A DNA stretch of 64,000 bases from Deltaproteobacteria bacterium HGW-Deltaproteobacteria-8 (GTDB lineage: Bacteria > Desulfobacterota > Desulfovibrionia > Desulfovibrionales > Desulfovibrionaceae): positions 392,320-456,319 of the forward strand of contig PHAR01000001.1 of NCBI GenBank assembly GCA_002840405.1. The letters run 5' to 3'. Of this stretch, positions 33,429 through 43,662 are shown one piece after another. Under the pieces are notes generated by a model. The model saw only the letters and a list, made by a program, of their open reading frames with translations, was not told where the DNA came from and made no database searches. The stretch's first letter is position 1, and the number at the start of each line of letters is the position of its first letter. The translations under genes and the position numbers were made by a program.

Positions 33429-34238
33429 GTGGAATTGCCCCTGTTCTCGATTCTGGCAGCCCTGCTCGGCCTGATCCTCGGCAGCTTCGCCACCTGCGCG
33501 GGCTACCGCCTGGCCTCGGGCGGCAGCGTGACCAGCCCGGCGCGCTCCTTCTGCCCGGCCTGCGGCCACACCCTCACCTTTCGCGAAAACATCCCGCTTT
33601 TGGGCTTTCTGCTCCAGGCCGGGCGCTGCCGCTTCTGCCAGGCCAAGATCCCCCTGCGCTACCCCCTTGCCGAATGCGCCAACGCGGGCTTCGCCATTGC
33701 CGCAGCCTCGGTGTTCGGACCGTCCTGGCACTTTCTCGTGGCCGTGGGCTTCGGCACGCTGTTCGTGGTGCTCTCGCTCATTGACCTGGAGACCTGTCTT
33801 TTGCCCGATGTGCTGACCCTGCCGGGCGCGGTTCTGGCCTTTCTGGCCTCCGCGCTGCTGCCCCGGCTGCACACCCTGGGCATCGGCTGGCGGGCGGCGC
33901 TTGTGGGCGCGCTGGTCGGCGGCGGCGGGCTGTGGCTCATCGCCTGGCTCTACCGCCGCATCCGGGGCGAGGACGGCCTTGGCCTGGGCGACGCCAAGCT
34001 CATGCTGCTGGCGGGGGCGCTTTTGGGACCCGTGGCCGTGCCCCTGACCCTGTTCGCCGGAGCGGTGCTGGCCCTGCCCGTGGGGCTTGTCGTTGCTCGG
34101 CGGGCCGCCAGGCAGGGGGAAGGCGACGGCCTGCGCACGGCCCTGCCCTTCGGCCCCTTCCTCTGCGCCGGAGCCGCAACCTACCTGCTCGCCGGGCCGC
34201 AGTTCCTGCGCTGGTGGCTGGGCCCGGCCCTGTTCTAG
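33429..34238 (+). CDS. Type IV prepilin leader peptidase (PilD/GspO type)
   Basis: Inner-membrane aspartyl protease that cleaves and N-methylates type IV pilin-like proteins. 269 residues from a GTG with a GGGAG site. Zinc pairs are Cys42/Cys45 and Cys67/Cys70; the two catalytic Asp are Asp119 (SLIDLETCLLPD) and Asp188 in GLGLGDAKL. About seven hydrophobic segments are visible. No pilin or secretion genes are nearby. Confidence 0.92.
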   Translation: MELPLFSILAALLGLILGSFATCAGYRLASGGSVTSPARSFCPACGHTLTFRENIPLLGFLLQAGRCRFCQAKIPLRYPLAECANAGFAIAAASVFGPSWHFLVAVGFGTLFVVLSLIDLETCLLPDVLTLPGAVLAFLASALLPRLHTLGIGWRAALVGALVGGGGLWLIAWLYRRIRGEDGLGLGDAKLMLLAGALLGPVAVPLTLFAGAVLALPVGLVVARRAARQGEGDGLRTALPFGPFLCAGAATYLLAGPQFLRWWLGPALF

Positions 34239-34314
34239 TGCAGCCCAGACCTTTCTCTCCCGCATTGACAGGACCCCAACGATTCCGTAGCTCCTGAAAC
34301 ATGGAGGAACGCCC

Positions 34315-34812
34315 ATGCTCCGACAGCCCCTGCCCTTCATCCTAGGCGGCCTGATCCTGACGGCCTTTCTGATCCTTTCCGCAGCCCCGGCCCTGGCGTC
34401 GGATTCGGCAGATCCCGCCGGAAGCGTCAAATCCTTCACCGGCGTGGCCCAGGTGACTCGCCAGGGCACGGCCCCCGCGGCCCTCAAGCCCGGTGACCGC
34501 ATCTTCGAGAAAGACGTGCTGACCACGGACGCCGTGGGCAGCCTGGGGCTCATCATGCGCGACAACTCCCTGGTCTCGCTGGGGCCTGGCAGCAGGCTCG
34601 TGGTGGAACGCTTCCTGTTCGCCCCGGAAAAGGGCGCCCTGGCCTCGCTGCTGCGCGTGGCCAAAGGCTCCGCCGCCTGCGTCACCGGGGAGATCGCCAA
34701 GCTCTCGCCGGACTCCGTGAAGGTCATGACCCCCACCGCCAGCATCGGCATCCGCGGCACGCACTTCCTGGTGAACGTGGACGAGGCGTCCGCAGAAAAG
34801 GAGGGACGCTGA
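34315..34812 (+). CDS. Exported FecR-domain protein
   Basis: 165 residues with a signal peptide (hydrophobic 8-22, ALA cleavage near 29). The FecR domain follows (VKSFTGVAQVTRQG, LKPGDRIFEKDVLTTDAVGSLGLIMRDNS, VMTPTASIGIRGT). It is the short periplasmic form without a membrane anchor. It is coupled to the OmpA lipoprotein that starts one base after its stop. A GGAGG site precedes the start. Confidence 0.88.
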   Translation: MLRQPLPFILGGLILTAFLILSAAPALASDSADPAGSVKSFTGVAQVTRQGTAPAALKPGDRIFEKDVLTTDAVGSLGLIMRDNSLVSLGPGSRLVVERFLFAPEKGALASLLRVAKGSAACVTGEIAKLSPDSVKVMTPTASIGIRGTHFLVNVDEASAEKEGR

Positions 34813-34813
34813 G

Positions 34814-35410
34814 ATGCGCGCCGCCCGCCTGCTCCCGCTGTTGCTGTTCGTCCTTGTTCTTTCGGCCTGCGGCAAGAGCAAAAACGTGGTGCTCCTGCTG
34901 CCCGACCCGGACGGGCACGTGGGCAGCGTTGTCGTCACAAACGCCCAGGGCAGCCAGGTCCTGACCCAGGCGGGCACAGCCACGCGCACCGCGCCCAAGG
35001 CCGCGCCCACCCCGCCCGAGGTCCTCTCCGCCCAGGAGCAGGAAGAGCTCTTCGGCCCGGCCCTGCGCGCCCTGCCCACCAGGCCGGTGCGCTACATTTT
35101 GTACTTCATGAGCGATGGCGTGCAGCTTACGTCAGAGTCCAAGGCCCAGCTGCCGCAGGTCCTGGACACCGCCAGGGAGCGCCAGTCACGCGACATCGCC
35201 GTGGTCGGCCACGCCAGCAAGGCCGGGGACGAGGGCTACAACATCGAGCTCTCGCGCAGGCGGGCCGAAACCGTGCGCAAGCTCCTGGTCAAGGACGGGC
35301 TGCCGCAGGAGGCCTTTGAGGTCACCTCCCACGGCTCGGCCAACCCGCTGGTGCAAAGCTCCAACCCGCACGAGCCGAAGAATCGCCGCGTGGAGATCAC
35401 CATCCGCTGA
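34814..35410 (+). CDS. Small OmpA-family lipoprotein
   Basis: 198 residues. The lipobox is LSAC with Cys19, so it is a lipoprotein. The C-terminal ~110 residues are an OmpA_C peptidoglycan-binding domain (YILYFMSDGVQLTSESKAQ, VVGHASKAGDEGYNIELSRRR-like block, NRRVEITI). It forms a pair with the FecR protein, possibly a surface signalling or scaffold pair. Confidence 0.9.
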   Translation: MRAARLLPLLLFVLVLSACGKSKNVVLLLPDPDGHVGSVVVTNAQGSQVLTQAGTATRTAPKAAPTPPEVLSAQEQEELFGPALRALPTRPVRYILYFMSDGVQLTSESKAQLPQVLDTARERQSRDIAVVGHASKAGDEGYNIELSRRRAETVRKLLVKDGLPQEAFEVTSHGSANPLVQSSNPHEPKNRRVEITIR

Positions 35411-35544
35411 GGCTACGGTCTGCTGTTATTCTAAAAAAACGGCCTTCCGGGCTCCTCGACAACGGCCTCGGTTTGGCCTAGATTGCCGCCTCGCGAACGC
35501 TTGCGTCCGCCCGCCACTTTCCTCATGCATCCCAAGGAGGCCCC

Positions 35545-36405
35545 ATGATCCTGCTCGACGGCAAAAAGACGGCCCAGTCCATCCGCACGGAACTCAAGGT
35601 CGAGGTGGCGGAAATGACCGCCGCGCATGGCCGCGCGCCAGGTCTGGCGGTCATCCTCGTTGGCCAGGACCCGGCCTCCCAGGTCTACGTGCGCAACAAG
35701 GAGCGCGCCTGCGCCGAGGTCGGCATCGCCTCGTTCCCGCACGTGCTCCCCGCCAGCACCACCCAGGCCGAACTCGAAGCCCTCATCGCCCGGCTCAACG
35801 CCGACGTGCTGGTGGACGGCATCCTGCTGCAACTGCCGGTTCCGGGCGGGCTGGACAGCCGCGCCCTGCTGGAGCGCATCGCCCCGGACAAGGACGTGGA
35901 CGGCTTCCACCCGCAGAACATGGGCAGACTCGCCCTGGGCCTGCCTGGCTTCGCGCCGTGCACCCCGGCCGGGGTCATCGAGCTTCTGCGCCGCTATGAT
36001 CTGCCCACTCAGGGCAAGCACGCCGTGGTGGTGGGCCGCAGCAACATCGTGGGCCGCCCGCTGTCCATCATGCTTTCCCAGCCGGGCCGCTTCGGCGACG
36101 CCACGGTGACGATCTGCCACTCGCGCACCCCGGACCTTGCCGAGCAGTGCCGCCGCGCGGACTTCGTGTTCGCGGCCATCGGCAAGCCCAAGTTCGTCAC
36201 CTGCGACATGGTCAAGCCCGGCGCGGTGGTGGTGGACGTGGGCATCAACCGCGTGGACGAAGGCCTTGTGGGCGACTGCGACTTCGAGATCCTGTGCGCC
36301 ACTGCCAGCGCCATGACGCCCGTGCCCGGCGGCATCGGCCCCATGACCATCGCCATGCTGCTCAAGAACACGGTCCAGGCCTGCAGGGAACACACCGCCG
36401 CGTAA
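35545..36405 (+). CDS. folD: FolD, methylene-THF dehydrogenase/cyclohydrolase
   Basis: Interconverts 5,10-methylene-, methenyl- and 10-formyl-tetrahydrofolate with NADP+. 286 residues, with DGILLQLPVPGGLD, VVGRSNIVGRPLSIML and PVPGGIGPMTIAMLL. The catalytic Lys is in VYVRNKERAC. The AAGGAGG ribosome site is seven bases from the ATG. It is convergent with the hybrid kinase, with 84 bases between them and no clear terminator. Confidence 0.97.
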   Translation: MILLDGKKTAQSIRTELKVEVAEMTAAHGRAPGLAVILVGQDPASQVYVRNKERACAEVGIASFPHVLPASTTQAELEALIARLNADVLVDGILLQLPVPGGLDSRALLERIAPDKDVDGFHPQNMGRLALGLPGFAPCTPAGVIELLRRYDLPTQGKHAVVVGRSNIVGRPLSIMLSQPGRFGDATVTICHSRTPDLAEQCRRADFVFAAIGKPKFVTCDMVKPGAVVVDVGINRVDEGLVGDCDFEILCATASAMTPVPGGIGPMTIAMLLKNTVQACREHTAA

Positions 36406-36488
36406 CATCCGCAAGCAGACGACGCGGGGCACCTCCGGGAGCGGTTCACCCCGGCCCAATATGCCCGGGCGCACAGGGATAGGAAGGG

Positions 36489-39400
36489 TTAGGCCTTTCG
36501 GTCCCGCAGGCCGAGCACCTGCCGCAGGGTCCGCTCAAGCTCCACCATCTGCACGGGCTTGGACACGTGGCCGTCCAGGCCCGCTGCCAAAAACTTCTCG
36601 CGGTCGCCGCTCATGGCGTAGGCAGTGAGCGCAATAATCGGGATGCGCGCCTTGGGCGCCAGCTCCGGCAAGGTGCGGATGCGCTTCGTGGCCTCGACCC
36701 CGTCCATCTCCGGCATCTGGATATCCATGAGGATGCAGTCGAAGTCGTCGGCTTTCAAGGCCTCCACCGCAGCCTTGCCGTTGCCCACGGCGGTGACGGC
36801 GTGGCCCAGCCGCGTGAGCATCACCTTCATGGCCAGCTGTCCGATGGGTTCGTCTTCGGCCAGCAGGATCCTGAGCGGCCGCAGGCCCACCAAAGCCCCC
36901 TCCACAATCTCGTCCGACCGCGTCTCCCCAAGGTTGCTGGCCGTTGGCAGGGCCAGGGTCAGGTGCATGGAGGTGCCCCGCCCGACCTCGCTCTCCACCG
37001 TCAGGTCGCCGTGCATCATGCCCACGATGCGTTTGATGATGGTAAGCCCCAGGCCCGCGCCCTCATATTGCCGGGTGTAGGCCCCATCCACCTGGGAAAA
37101 GCGCTCGAAGATCTGGCCCAGCTTGTCGTCCGGGATGCCGATGCCCGTGTCGGCAACGCTGAGGTGCAGCCAGACGCGCCCATCCCGCCGGGCAAAGGAG
37201 TTCGCCCAAGCCGAGATGGTCACCCCGCCCAGGCTCGTGAACTTCACGGCATTGCCCACAAGGTTGAACAGAATCTGCCGGATGCGCGCCTCGTCGCCCA
37301 CGAGAAACGCAGGCACGGAGTCGTCGATCTCCACGGCGTAGGCCAGGCCCTTGCGCTGGCTGTTCAGCTCGAAGACCTGGGTCACGGAGTCGAACAAGCC
37401 GGCCACGGCAAAGGGCTTCACCTCCAGGGTCACGGCCCCGGCCTCGATGCGCGAGAAGTCCAGGATGTCGTTGAGGAGCAGGAGCAGGCGCGATGAGGCG
37501 TCATAGGCCTTGGACGCATAGTCGCCCAATTCTCCGCCGAGGTCAGCCGAGATGAGCAGGAGCAGCATGCCCAGCACGCCATTGAGCGGCGTGCGTATCT
37601 CGTGGCTCATGTTGGCCAAGAACTCGCTCTTGGCGCGGTTGGCTGCCTCCGCAGCGTCCTTGGACTGGATGAGCTGGGCCTGGGCGTCCAGGCGCTCCAG
37701 CTCGGCCGCCGCGCGCACGCCCACCAGCCGCAACAGGGACTCCACATGCGACTGGTCGGACATGGGGCGGCGTCCGATGACCGCGATGAGCCCGATGGCC
37801 CTGCCCCGGTGGTCCCAGAGGATGGTCCCGGCGTAGCTCTCGGCCTGCATGTCCTGCAGGGCCTGATCCTTGGGGAACTTCCGGCGCACGCCGTCGGGAT
37901 GGAAGCAGACCTTGTTGGCAGCCAGTTCGCCGCAGGGAGTGTCGGCCAGGGCGTAACGCTCGTTGTCCCGGAAGGCGTGGTCGAAGTACACGGCCACGGT
38001 CTGGGCATGGAGCCCGTCCGTCTCCAGCCGGTCGATGCAGATGAAGTCCATGCCCAGGGTCTGGCCCAGGTAGCGAGCCAGGGAGCGAAAGAACTCCTCG
38101 CCGCCGGTGCTGCCAAGGCCGCCGAAGGAATCGGTGCCGCAGTTCACCAGGAAGTTCAGGGTCTCCTCAGTGCGCTTGCGCTCGGTGATGTCGATGCCCA
38201 CGCCCGTGAAATACGTCCGCCCGTCGATCTCCAGCTTCACCGCAGTGAAGTAGAACGCAATCCTCTCGCCGCTCTTGGTCTGCAGCTCAGCCTCGGCAAA
38301 GGCGTGGCCGTCGCGCATGACCCGCTCAATGCTCTGGGTGATCTTCTCCTGGGCCTGCGCGTCGCCCTTGTACCAGTCGAGCAGGTGCATCCCGGAGAGC
38401 TCCTCGGCAGTGTAGCCGGTGATCTCCTCATGCTTCTTGTTCCAGCGCACCAGCCGTCCGTCGGCGTCATAGAGGTAGAGCAGGCCCGGCACGCTGTCGA
38501 GCACGGCATCGGAGAACCTGCGTTCGCGGGCCACGGCCTCCTCGGCGTCCTTGCGCTCGGTGATGTCGTCGAAGATGCCCAGGACGCCAACAACCTGCCC
38601 CGCCTCGTCGGTCATGGGCAGCTTGCTCGTCTCGATCCACAGGTGGCTGCCGTCGCTGTTGAGCAGCCGCTCTGCATACCGGTGCTTGCCGCTGCTGCTC
38701 TGCATCACGAACCGGTCGTCGGCGCGATAGGCTTCGGACTCCTCAGGCAGCCAGGGCAGGTCGAAGTCCGTCTTGCCCACAATCAGGGCGGGGCTGTCCA
38801 GCCCTGCGGTGCGGGCGAAGGCCTGGTTGCAGCCCTGGTATACGCTCTGTGTGTCCTTCCAGAAGATGGACTGTGGCACGGTGTTCAAGATGGTCTCCAG
38901 CACGCGGCGGTTCTCGCGCAGGGCCTTGGCCGCGTCTTCGCGCTCACGCAGGAGCTGGGCCAGCCGCATGTTCTGGTAGGCCTTCTCGGAGAGTTCATTT
39001 GCCAGGACGAACAGCGCATCGGCCACATGCCGGAACTGCTCCACGGACATGAAGGGCACCTCGGAGAGGGCCTGCATGAACGTCTCCGGGTCCGCGCCGA
39101 TGGTCTCGGCGTATGCCAGCATGTGCGCGTCGTCCTGGTGTTCGTTGCGCACCTGGCCGATGAGCCAGTTGGCGACATGACGGCCGCCCACGGTGATGCT
39201 GGCCCCGGCGTCCCAGAGCCCGCCGGACAGGCAAGGCTGGATGGTCGGGCCGTCCGGGTTGTAGCGGCCAAGCACGGCGTCGGACTTGTAGCAGCATTGG
39301 CGGCCCAGCTTCGTGCCCCGGATCACCTTCATGCACAGGCGGCAGAAGTTGCTCGGCCGGGTGATGGGCGTGCCGTCCAGGCCCGTGATGATGGACGCGA

Positions 39401-39509
39401 CACCAGTGGCCTTGGAAAAGGCGTCCTGAATCTTCTGGAGGTCCTTCAGGTCGAAGATATCCGTGAAGGCGACAGGGGGAAATTCTGGTTTCGCCGCTCG
39501 CTTGGACAT
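36489..39509 (-). CDS. Hybrid histidine kinase with N-terminal PocR domain
   Basis: 1,006 residues from the ATG preceded by GAGGAG. Approximate order: PocR sensory domain (14-185; [20 protein letters not shown], with several Cys in FCRLCMKVI and QCCYKSD), two PAS domains (195-455), a GAF domain (460-625), HisKA with [15 protein letters not shown] (~640), HATPase (~750-880) and a C-terminal receiver ([13 protein letters not shown]). PocR domains sense hydrocarbon derivatives such as propanediol. No membrane segment is seen, so it is cytoplasmic. The downstream partner is unknown. It stands next to a related hybrid kinase. Confidence 0.92.
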   Translation of the reverse strand: MSKRAAKPEFPPVAFTDIFDLKDLQKIQDAFSKATGVASIITGLDGTPITRPSNFCRLCMKVIRGTKLGRQCCYKSDAVLGRYNPDGPTIQPCLSGGLWDAGASITVGGRHVANWLIGQVRNEHQDDAHMLAYAETIGADPETFMQALSEVPFMSVEQFRHVADALFVLANELSEKAYQNMRLAQLLREREDAAKALRENRRVLETILNTVPQSIFWKDTQSVYQGCNQAFARTAGLDSPALIVGKTDFDLPWLPEESEAYRADDRFVMQSSSGKHRYAERLLNSDGSHLWIETSKLPMTDEAGQVVGVLGIFDDITERKDAEEAVARERRFSDAVLDSVPGLLYLYDADGRLVRWNKKHEEITGYTAEELSGMHLLDWYKGDAQAQEKITQSIERVMRDGHAFAEAELQTKSGERIAFYFTAVKLEIDGRTYFTGVGIDITERKRTEETLNFLVNCGTDSFGGLGSTGGEEFFRSLARYLGQTLGMDFICIDRLETDGLHAQTVAVYFDHAFRDNERYALADTPCGELAANKVCFHPDGVRRKFPKDQALQDMQAESYAGTILWDHRGRAIGLIAVIGRRPMSDQSHVESLLRLVGVRAAAELERLDAQAQLIQSKDAAEAANRAKSEFLANMSHEIRTPLNGVLGMLLLLISADLGGELGDYASKAYDASSRLLLLLNDILDFSRIEAGAVTLEVKPFAVAGLFDSVTQVFELNSQRKGLAYAVEIDDSVPAFLVGDEARIRQILFNLVGNAVKFTSLGGVTISAWANSFARRDGRVWLHLSVADTGIGIPDDKLGQIFERFSQVDGAYTRQYEGAGLGLTIIKRIVGMMHGDLTVESEVGRGTSMHLTLALPTASNLGETRSDEIVEGALVGLRPLRILLAEDEPIGQLAMKVMLTRLGHAVTAVGNGKAAVEALKADDFDCILMDIQMPEMDGVEATKRIRTLPELAPKARIPIIALTAYAMSGDREKFLAAGLDGHVSKPVQMVELERTLRQVLGLRDRKA

Positions 39510-39566
39510 GTTGCTCCTCGTCTGCATGGATTCATAGCCTGAGGATTGTATAGTCGGCGTGCGAAC

Positions 39567-42308
39567 TCAAGTAAAATTCTGACGTGGAACGCAAGCGACC
39601 TCGCGCAAGGCCTGCCGGAGAAGATCCATCTCTACCGGCTTGGGCACGTGCCCGTCCAGGCCGACGGCCAGGAACCTCTCGCGGTCTCCGCTCATGACGT
39701 AGGCCGTCAGCGCGATGATGGGGATGTGCGCCTTGTGCGCCAGTTCCGGCATGGTGCGGATGAGCCTTGTGGCCTCGACCCCGTCCATGTCCGGCATCTG
39801 GATGTCCATGAGGATGCAGTCGAAATCACCAGCCTTGAGCGCCTCAACGGCCATGCGCCCCGTCTCCACAGAGACCACCTCATGCCCCATGCGCCCGAGC
39901 AGGACCCGCATTGCCAGCTGGCTGGTGGCGTCGTCCTCGGCCAAGAGGATGCGCAGGGGCCGCTCCGCCTCGGCTGACAAGTCCATGCCCTCGGCATGCT
40001 GCGCCAGGACCACGGCCTGCTGGGTGCCCAGGACGACGTACAGGTTTATGCTGGTTCCCTGGTCCACCGTGCTCTCCACGGAGATGCCACCCTGCATGAG
40101 GCCCACGATGCGCTTCACGATGGCCAAGCCCAGGCCCGCGCCCTCGTACTGGCGCGTGAACGTGCCGTCGTTCTGGGTGAACCGGTGGAATACATAGTCG
40201 ATCTTGTCGTCCGGGATGCCGATGCCGCTGTCTGCCACGGACAGGTACAACCGGATACGGCCCGGCCCGAACGTCTCGCCGGATCCGGCCCAGGCCTCGA
40301 CGCGCACGCTGCCGGAGCTTGTGAACTTCACCGCGTTGCCCACGAGGTTGAACAAGATCTGCCGCAGTCGCGCCTCGTCACCCAAAAGGGTCTCGGGCAC
40401 GCCCGGATGCACGAGGAAGGACAGCTCCAGCTTCTTGGCCGCACAGGGCACCTGGAAGATTGAGGCCACGGAGTCGAAGAGTCGGGACATGCTGAGAGGA
40501 TCACTGCGAAGTTTGAGCCGTCCGGCGTTCATCCTGGAGAAATCGAGCACATCGGTGAGCAGGGAGAGCAGCCTGTGGCCGGCACCCACGGCCAAGTCGA
40601 TGTAGCTGCGCTGCTCCGCATCGGCGTTGCCGGCCTGCATGAGCTGGAGCATGCCAAGCATGCCGTTCAGGGGCGTCCTGATCTCGTGGCTCATGTTGGC
40701 CAGGAATTCACTCTTGGCCTTGTCCGCAGCCTCGGCACGGATGCAGGCCTGCACCAGCTCCACCTCCATCTGCTTGCGCCCGGAGATGTCCGTGAACAGA
40801 CCGACCGCGCCGATGCAGGCGCCATCGTCCTCAAACAGCGGCGTGTCGTTCATGATGACCCAGCAGCACGTTCCATCCGCCCGGTTCAGGCACACGTCGA
40901 GAGCCGAACGATGCACGGCTTCGGGCAGGGTGCACACGGAGTCCAGGGTCGACGGGATGCCGAAATCAGCAGGAGCGCGGCCCATGACCTGCTCCTGCGG
41001 CAGTCCCAAAAGTTCGCACATGCGCGCGTTGACAAAGGAGACCAGTCCGTCCGCACCCAGGATCCAAACGCCTTCCGCAGCGGTCTCCACCAGCATCCGC
41101 AGGCGGTTCTCCCCGTCCCGGCGCGCTTGTTCCGCATGGCGCAGCTCAGTGATGTCCTTGGTGGAGGAATAGATAAGCTCGCGCCCGCCAATAACCATCC
41201 GCCGCCCGGAGAGCAGGCAGTGCCGCAGCGCGCCGTCCTTGCGCCGCACGGTCAAGGCATAGTTGTGGATGGCCCCGTGACTGGCCATCAGTTCGCGCAT
41301 CTCATCGCGCTGGCTCAGATCGGTCCACAGGTGCAGCTGCGTGGCGTTTTTGCCGAGAATCTCCTCTCGGGAATAGCCGATGAGCTCCACAAAGGCGTCA
41401 TTGACCTCCACGAAGGTGCCGCTCAGCTCGGCCAGGCCCACGGGGTCCACGCCGTCGTGCATCAGGGTGCGAAAGAACTCCTCGCTCTTGCGCAGGGCGC
41501 CCTCGATCTCCATGATCTTGGTGATGTCCTTGGTCACCGTGAGCACCATGGGCACCCCGCCAAGGAGGGTGATGCGGGCCGAGAGCAGGCAGCGGCGAAC
41601 CCGTCCCGACCGGTCGATCAGGTCGGCCTCAAAGGCCCGCACCGAGCCCTGCGCCGCCAGGGCCGCGAAGAAGGCGGCGCGCTGGTCCAGGTTCCGCCAC
41701 AGGTTGATGTCCTTGACCGTGCGTCCCAGGACCTCCTCTCGATCATAGCCGCTCTGCTCGCAGAAGGCGTCGTTCACCTCCACGAACTCGCCATCAGTCC
41801 TGGACAAGGTGATCGGGTCGAGGCTGGCCTGGAAGGCCCCGCGCAGAAGTTCCTCGCTCTTGCGCAGGGCCTCCTGGGTGGCCGACATCTCGCTGACGTT
41901 GCGGATGGAGCTCATGACCAGGGTTTCCCCGTCCAGCACGATGAGCGAGGCCGAAACAAGGGAGGCGAACTCGCCCAGGTTTTTCGTGCGCAAGCGCACC
42001 TCGAACTCGCGGACTCGGCCCTGCGACTTGAGCAATGCAAAGAACTGATCGCGCTGCTGAGAATCAACATAAAATCCAAAATCCTGGACGTTCCGGCCCA
42101 GGAGTTCTTCACGGGCGTAGCCCGCCACCTCGCAATAACAGCGGTTCACAGCGAGGATAAGACCGCTCGTGCCTGTAATCTGCATGGGCTCCGGGCAGTC
42201 CTCAAGGAAGGCTTGGTAGGTCTCAAGGGTCATGTGCTGAGGCGGCGCGGCAGGCACTGGCGCAGCGGGCGGTTGCGTTTCGCTGGGTTCGCTCTGTCTG
42301 GGTGGCAT
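39567..42308 (-). CDS. Hybrid histidine kinase with four PAS domains
   Basis: 913 residues from the ATG (MPPRQSEPS) with GGAGG seven bases upstream; a GTG 33 bases earlier is less likely. After a Pro-rich head there are four PAS domains (~25-145, 150-270, 275-395, 400-520), HisKA with [15 protein letters not shown] (~545), HATPase ([22 protein letters not shown]) and a receiver ([13 protein letters not shown]). It lacks membrane helices. Its core and receiver are closely similar to the neighbouring PocR kinase, 57 bases downstream, indicating tandem duplication with exchange of the sensory part. Confidence 0.92.
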   Translation of the reverse strand: MPPRQSEPSETQPPAAPVPAAPPQHMTLETYQAFLEDCPEPMQITGTSGLILAVNRCYCEVAGYAREELLGRNVQDFGFYVDSQQRDQFFALLKSQGRVREFEVRLRTKNLGEFASLVSASLIVLDGETLVMSSIRNVSEMSATQEALRKSEELLRGAFQASLDPITLSRTDGEFVEVNDAFCEQSGYDREEVLGRTVKDINLWRNLDQRAAFFAALAAQGSVRAFEADLIDRSGRVRRCLLSARITLLGGVPMVLTVTKDITKIMEIEGALRKSEEFFRTLMHDGVDPVGLAELSGTFVEVNDAFVELIGYSREEILGKNATQLHLWTDLSQRDEMRELMASHGAIHNYALTVRRKDGALRHCLLSGRRMVIGGRELIYSSTKDITELRHAEQARRDGENRLRMLVETAAEGVWILGADGLVSFVNARMCELLGLPQEQVMGRAPADFGIPSTLDSVCTLPEAVHRSALDVCLNRADGTCCWVIMNDTPLFEDDGACIGAVGLFTDISGRKQMEVELVQACIRAEAADKAKSEFLANMSHEIRTPLNGMLGMLQLMQAGNADAEQRSYIDLAVGAGHRLLSLLTDVLDFSRMNAGRLKLRSDPLSMSRLFDSVASIFQVPCAAKKLELSFLVHPGVPETLLGDEARLRQILFNLVGNAVKFTSSGSVRVEAWAGSGETFGPGRIRLYLSVADSGIGIPDDKIDYVFHRFTQNDGTFTRQYEGAGLGLAIVKRIVGLMQGGISVESTVDQGTSINLYVVLGTQQAVVLAQHAEGMDLSAEAERPLRILLAEDDATSQLAMRVLLGRMGHEVVSVETGRMAVEALKAGDFDCILMDIQMPDMDGVEATRLIRTMPELAHKAHIPIIALTAYVMSGDRERFLAVGLDGHVPKPVEMDLLRQALREVACVPRQNFT

Positions 42309-42841
42309 CCAGAACCTCCGAGATTCAGGACTCTTCGTCACGGAAACACCTTTTCCGAGTCTTATTCAATTACACCATCTCAACTGTACATGTCCAGCCG
42401 TAAGCCGTTTTTTTCACTTCGCGCAGCGACCAGACGCCGTTCGAATGGAAAAGCCGGATCCCAAAACAGCAAAGACAGGGCTGTACAAGGCATCTGCAAA
42501 ACGCTGAGACGAAGCATTCACCGGGCAGACTCGAAGAAGCATCAAGCAACAGACCTGCGCCAACCCCTGGACTGAATACAGGAGCGCCGAAAGAGGCGGC
42601 GCAAAAGGCGGTGAGGAACCGGAGGCGGTTGACACCAGCGGCGCAAGACCCGGCGCAATCCCGAAACTCGACACCACATCCTGGCGCAGGACCTCGATTT
42701 TTGGGCGCCTGGACGATCCGGAGCGCGGCGCGGCGGTGCTGCTGTGCGTAGCACATCCCGTACCGCGGGAGCCTTGACAGACCCGGTGCGGCGTGACTAC
42801 ACGGCACGCGACCTAGAAATCTGTACCGGAGTCAACCCTAC
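42309..42841. other. Gap without a convincing gene
   Basis: Between two divergent genes. Some small open frames cross it on the minus strand (e.g. 42414-42677), but none has a ribosome site, typical GC-rich third positions or a recognisable product. The right end holds a possible promoter for the exported protein. The first ~60 bases are the AT-rich leader of the four-PAS kinase. Confidence 0.5.
42774..42803 (+). promoter_or_regulatory. Possible sigma70 promoter of the exported protein gene
   Basis: TTGACA (42774-42779) and TACACG (42798-42803) are 18 bases apart, and a start codon lies 39 bases further. The -10 box is weak. Confidence 0.35.
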
Positions 42842-43318
42842 ATGCGCATCCCCGCCAGCCTGCTCGCCGTTTCCATGCTGCTCCTTCTTGCCCTGCCCGC
42901 GCTGGCGGCGGAGTCCGCACCCGGCCCCCAGCTCAAGGCTCCCACGGAAGAAGCAGCCAAGCCCATGGACAGCGAACTGGCCCGCGAGCACCAGCGCTTC
43001 TCGCAGTTCGCCCGCCAGCAGGTGGAGCGCATGAACGCCAACATCCTCGGCGGCAAAAACAGCATGCACGTGCGCAAGGGCTCCGACGGCCTGTACCACG
43101 CCAGCTACAAGACCATCGACCTGGGCGAAGTGGTCTTCCGGGTGCACCGGGCGCAGCACGATCCCCGCTATTTCGTCGGCGACATGGTCTACAAGGAACT
43201 CGTCCTGGAGAGCGTGGGGCAGACGGCCGAGGCCTGCCGCAGGGGCTCCTTTGCAACCGTGGCCGAGAAACCCAACCGCATCATCTACTCCTCCAAGTGC
43301 GGCGGCGGCTGGAACTAG
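42842..43318 (+). CDS. Small exported protein of unknown function
   Basis: 158 residues with a clear signal peptide (MRIPASLLAVS core, cleavage after ALA near 22). The mature part has a helical charged stretch (~45-75) and a C-terminal beta-rich half with two Cys (ACRRG and SKCGGGWN) that may pair. I do not recognise the family. It is periplasmic or secreted. The ribosome site is weak, but GC-rich codon use and the signal support the gene. Confidence 0.7.
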   Translation: MRIPASLLAVSMLLLLALPALAAESAPGPQLKAPTEEAAKPMDSELAREHQRFSQFARQQVERMNANILGGKNSMHVRKGSDGLYHASYKTIDLGEVVFRVHRAQHDPRYFVGDMVYKELVLESVGQTAEACRRGSFATVAEKPNRIIYSSKCGGGWN

Positions 43319-43662
43319 CACCAGGCCAATGCGCCCATGAGCGCGCCCATGCGCGCGCTGGATTGTTTATCCGCCTCACGCCTTGTCCCTCCCCTTTCCC
43401 CTCCTACGCCTCAGGATCCTTGCGTCCTGGCCTCGCCCCTTTGGCAGCCCCGCCAGCGCTCTGTTGACGGCCAGAGGCGGTGACATCCCTGCCCAGTCCC
43501 CCCGTCCCTCCTCAGGCTGATCCAAAGACGGCAGCAGGCCATTTTCCTGGGCAAACCGGCTGATCCCTGGCGCGAAAAAAAGGCTGCGACAAACACCGCA
43601 ACCCTTTCTCAACATCAAATGGCAAGGGGTCGCTTCAGAACCCCGGCCCAATTCCGGCTACT
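43319..43662. other. Intergenic gap between convergent genes
   Basis: I see no gene here. It contains the terminator for glcB (43575-43603) and C/T-rich sequence near 43385-43440. An open frame on the minus strand (43376-43651) lacks a ribosome site and typical composition. Confidence 0.5.
43575..43603 (-). terminator. Rho-independent terminator of glcB
   Basis: On the minus strand GGTTGCG and CGCAGCC form a 7-bp stem (one G-T pair) with an eight-base loop and are followed by seven T, about 60 bases past the glcB stop. Confidence 0.75.

Noticed and set aside
40575-42575. Plus-strand open frame of 666 codons opposite the four-PAS kinase
   Set aside because: Antisense shadow; the kinase motifs on the other strand are unambiguous.
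42414-42677. Small minus-strand open frame in the gap before the exported protein
   Set aside because: No ribosome site, mixed third positions and no family resemblance.
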